Positions 6,535 through 8,386 of a stretch of 8,386 nucleotides of DNA are shown in pieces. Within the stretch, counting starts at the first letter, position 1; each line of letters opens with the position of its first letter. Under the pieces are notes generated by a model. It was not told the DNA's origin and made no database searches. It saw nothing but the letters and a program-made list of their open reading frames with translations. Where the stretch lies: NCBI GenBank assembly GCA_001769925.1, contig MEPT01000126.1, forward strand, positions 6,973-15,358, written 5' to 3'. The DNA comes from Bdellovibrionales bacterium RBG_16_40_8 (GTDB lineage Bacteria; Bdellovibrionota; Bdellovibrionia; Bdellovibrionales; UBA1609). The position numbers and the translations under genes are program-made.

Positions 6535-6542
6535 CTATCGGC
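6535..6542 (-). promoter_or_regulatory. Possible sigma-28 (FliA) -10 element of motA
   Basis: GCCGATAG on the minus strand matches seven of eight bases of the flagellar sigma-28 -10 consensus GCCGATAA. It lies 20 nt before the motA start, which leaves room for a short leader holding the AGAGG site. No good TAAA-type -35 element is visible at the expected spacing (the positions read ATATCCGG), so the call is tentative. Confidence 0.4.
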
Positions 6543-6549
6543 GAAGTCG

Positions 6550-6597
6550 TTTGCCGGATATAGTGAAATTTGCTATAAATTAAAGGATCACGGCAAA
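6550..6597. repeat. Inverted TTTGCCG repeats in the motA/hydrolase divergent gap
   Basis: TTTGCCG (6550-6556) and CGGCAAA (6591-6597) are perfect 7-bp inverted copies 34 bp apart. They bracket the TATAAA of the candidate hydrolase promoter. The left copy overlaps that promoter's -35. They may be an operator for a divergent regulator, or coincidental. Confidence 0.35.
6551..6579 (+). promoter_or_regulatory. Candidate sigma-70 promoter for the hydrolase-dsbD pair
   Basis: TTGCCG (6551-6556) and TATAAA (6574-6579) are separated by exactly 17 bp, a good sigma-70 layout (four of six and five of six consensus matches). Transcription would start near 6586 and reach the ATG at 6610 after a leader with AGGG five bases before the start. 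Confidence 0.5.
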
Positions 6598-6609
6598 AGT
6601 AGGGTATTC

Positions 6610-7410
6610 ATGTCGTCTATTATTTTTTTGCGAGGCTTAACCACATATCAAGACGACAACTTTCGTTTTGGCTTTCTCAACTTTGGTCCAGCCCATAAGC
6701 ATTTAGAACCAAAATTTCAAGCTAAAGGGATGCCGCTTATAGCTCCACCCGGTATCGGACATGGTGAAATTGGTCAGCAGGTAGAAACCGCATATCTGTA
6801 CCTTCTAGGCCTTAGTCGAGAAAATAAAATAAATGGTTTTGTTCACCTACTAGGCCATTCGTCTGGCGGAGTTGTTGCTCGTGGGCTAGCGCATAAGCTT
6901 TCACAAAATCCCATTACTAATATTACTGTAAAAAGCGTTGTTTCTATAGCTTCACCACATCACGGCTCACAGCTAGCTCTAGCAATGTTATCTACTAAAC
7001 TTTCGTTGTGGAAAAAATTATTTTTTTTAGGCGGGTACAATTTAGAAAAGCGCAAACATCATTTTACTCAGTGGTTGCCAGAAAGAATTACCACTTTTAA
7101 TGCAAATAACCCTAATGTTAAAAATATTGCGTACGGCTCAATCACAGCCGGGATTAAAACATGGCACCTACCCCTGGCGCTTCGACTTATGCATATCGGT
7201 AATCGCCTGCCCGGACTTTGGACTGATGGCATCGTAGAATTAGACTCTCAAGCCTGGGGCAACGTTCTTGGGCGCTACGAACTAGATCATGGTGCATTAC
7301 TTGGTATGCGTACAATTTTATGGCCACCTCGATATAGGCGAGATCAAAAGACTTTTGAAAATATTGTTGATAAAATTACCTTATTTATGAGTGAAGCCGA
7401 ATTAAAGTGA
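6610..7410 (+). CDS. Lipase/esterase-like alpha/beta hydrolase
   Basis: A 266-residue alpha/beta-hydrolase with a likely intact Ser-Asp-His triad. The nucleophile elbow GHSSG (82-86, S84) sits after a hydrophobic strand (FVHLL). VSIASPHHGS (111-120) is the strand typical of triacylglycerol-lipase and PGAP1-like hydrolases. DGIVELDSQAWG (206-217) supplies the candidate acid D206, and the histidine is H227 in ELDHGALLG. No signal peptide or membrane helix is evident, so it is predicted to act in the cytoplasm or to leave by another route. The substrate cannot be read from sequence; an acyl ester is most likely. Its stop overlaps the dsbD start as GTGA, so the two are probably cotranscribed from the 6551-6579 promoter. 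Confidence 0.87.
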   Translation: MSSIIFLRGLTTYQDDNFRFGFLNFGPAHKHLEPKFQAKGMPLIAPPGIGHGEIGQQVETAYLYLLGLSRENKINGFVHLLGHSSGGVVARGLAHKLSQNPITNITVKSVVSIASPHHGSQLALAMLSTKLSLWKKLFFLGGYNLEKRKHHFTQWLPERITTFNANNPNVKNIAYGSITAGIKTWHLPLALRLMHIGNRLPGLWTDGIVELDSQAWGNVLGRYELDHGALLGMRTILWPPRYRRDQKTFENIVDKITLFMSEAELK

Positions 7411-8386
7411 AAATATTTTTTCTTCTTTTTTATTTTTTATCTTCTGTAGCAGCAGCTAAGACAGATAAATTTGCGCAAAATAAATTTGCGCCAGTTATTC
7501 CAAGCCATCCTCTAGTTGTTGAAAGCATTGAAATTAACACCTCATTTGAAACGCCAAAAGGCAAAGAACTTAAACCCGGCGAAACCGTTGAGCTTAAACT
7601 TCGCATGCAGTTAGAAAAAAATTTTCACGCCTATCTCGATCAGTTTAAACTTGAACTTGTCGAAACCCCGGGGTTTCATTTAAGTGAATTTCAAGTACGC
7701 CCTACAATTTCTTTTTCTGACCCAATTACAAAAAAAAATAAAATAGGCATTGAAAACTATGCAGAGATGGTTAGTCTTCTACAAATCCCAAAAGATGCAG
7801 CAAACGGCAGCTATAATATTCAACTTATTTTAACATACCAAGCCTGCGGTATAGATTTTTGTCTATTTCCAAAAAAAATTGAACTGCATAAAAAAATATT
7901 AATTTCGAGCGCAAACACTGATATTCTTGAAAATGCAATTGAAAAAGGCTGGCTCTTTGCTCTATTTATAGTTTTTTTCGCCGGGGTTTTAACCAGTTTC
8001 ACTCCATGTATATTCCCGATGATTCCTATAACTATGGCTATACTTGGCGCGGCCGATCATAGTCATTCACGACTTCGCGGTTTTCTCGTGAGCTTAAGTT
8101 ATGTGCTCGGTATTGCATTAACCTATTCGCTGCTTGGTATTGCTGCAGCCAAAACTGGAGCACTTTTTGGATCATTTTTGGGGCATCCTCTAGTCGTCAG
8201 CTCAGTATCATTTTTGTTTGTAATTATGGGTCTTAGTATGTACGGAATATTTGAAATTAAAGTTCCTGATTCTGTTGCAAACAAATTTTCATCTCGCAAA
8301 CCTAAACGAGGGATACTAGGCGCCTTTGCTGCCGGCTCCGTCGCTGGGATTGTGGCAAGTCCTTGTGTCGGGCCCATTCTTATAAG
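7407..8386 (+). CDS. dsbD: Thiol:disulfide interchange protein DsbD, N-terminal and partial membrane domain (right edge)
   Basis: An open frame of 326 codons from a GTG runs off the window. DsbD passes electrons from cytoplasmic thioredoxin through the inner membrane to periplasmic thiol proteins. Residues 1-17 (MKIFFLLFYFLSSVAAA) are a signal peptide. The periplasmic alpha domain follows, with its redox pair at C147 and C152 in YQACGIDFC. The membrane domain starts near residue 184 and shows both expected cysteines: TSFTPCIFP (C201) and ASPCVGP (C320). The family is normally about 560-600 residues, so the remaining helices and the C-terminal thioredoxin domain lie beyond the edge. The GTG start overlaps the hydrolase stop and lacks a good Shine-Dalgarno site, so it likely relies on coupling. 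No frameshift is seen in the visible part. Confidence 0.93.
   Translation, partial: MKIFFLLFYFLSSVAAAKTDKFAQNKFAPVIPSHPLVVESIEINTSFETPKGKELKPGETVELKLRMQLEKNFHAYLDQFKLELVETPGFHLSEFQVRPTISFSDPITKKNKIGIENYAEMVSLLQIPKDAANGSYNIQLILTYQACGIDFCLFPKKIELHKKILISSANTDILENAIEKGWLFALFIVFFAGVLTSFTPCIFPMIPITMAILGAADHSHSRLRGFLVSLSYVLGIALTYSLLGIAAAKTGALFGSFLGHPLVVSSVSFLFVIMGLSMYGIFEIKVPDSVANKFSSRKPKRGILGAFAAGSVAGIVASPCVGPILI
7465..7491 (+). repeat. Short in-frame tandem duplication at the start of dsbD
   Basis: ATAAATTTGCGC occurs at 7465-7476 and again at 7480-7491, a 15-bp period that keeps the frame and encodes KFA twice (KFAQNKFAP). It lies just after the signal peptide, where a five-residue expansion would be tolerated. 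Confidence 0.5.

Noticed and set aside
7820..8377. Two minus-strand open frames inside dsbD
   Set aside because: They are antisense to a frame that carries all the expected DsbD cysteines; neither shows motifs.

Overview
The window is ordinary-looking, gene-dense chromosomal DNA from a flagellated Gram-negative bacterium. It is AT-leaning, with AT-rich intergenic gaps. It carries mraZ-rsmH (start of a division/cell-wall cluster), hpt, lspA, motAB and dsbD. The SHRxAGPL-type HAMP membrane module fused to LspA, and the overall gene mix, suggest a deltaproteobacterial or Bdellovibrionota-like lineage. That placement is an inference from memory of protein families, not a search result. No mobile element, CRISPR array, tRNA or rRNA was seen.

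Layout. Bases 1-1275 (minus strand) hold mraZ followed by rsmH, overlapping as ATGA; rsmH runs off the left edge. The gap 1276-1419 contains three perfectly phased 10-bp repeats that look like a MraZ operator, plus an inverted fourth copy and a palindrome. Reading right from that gap come an unrecognised zinc-ribbon membrane protein (1420-2394), hypoxanthine phosphoribosyltransferase (2453-2983), and a signal peptidase II with an unusual C-terminal two-helix and HAMP-like extension (3029-3952). The lspA gene collides tail-to-tail, with a 20-bp overlap, with a minus-strand operon that runs motA (6514-5654), motB (5638-4748), then a DEDDh exonuclease fused to a WYL-type domain (4748-3933). A 95-bp divergent promoter region (6515-6609) separates motA from a plus-strand pair: a lipase-like alpha/beta hydrolase (6610-7410) and dsbD (from 7407, running off the right edge), coupled by a GTGA overlap.

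How they work together. MraZ probably autoregulates mraZ-rsmH and might also touch the divergent zinc-ribbon gene. MotA and MotB form the ion-driven flagellar stator; the exonuclease-WYL gene is translationally coupled to them without an obvious functional link. LspA matures lipoproteins, and DsbD carries reducing power to the periplasm. The points most worth checking are the LspA-HAMP fusion, the exonuclease-WYL fusion inside the motor operon, the MraZ operator, and a MotB whose OmpA-like domain lacks the usual peptidoglycan-binding motif. No clearly new multi-gene system was identified.
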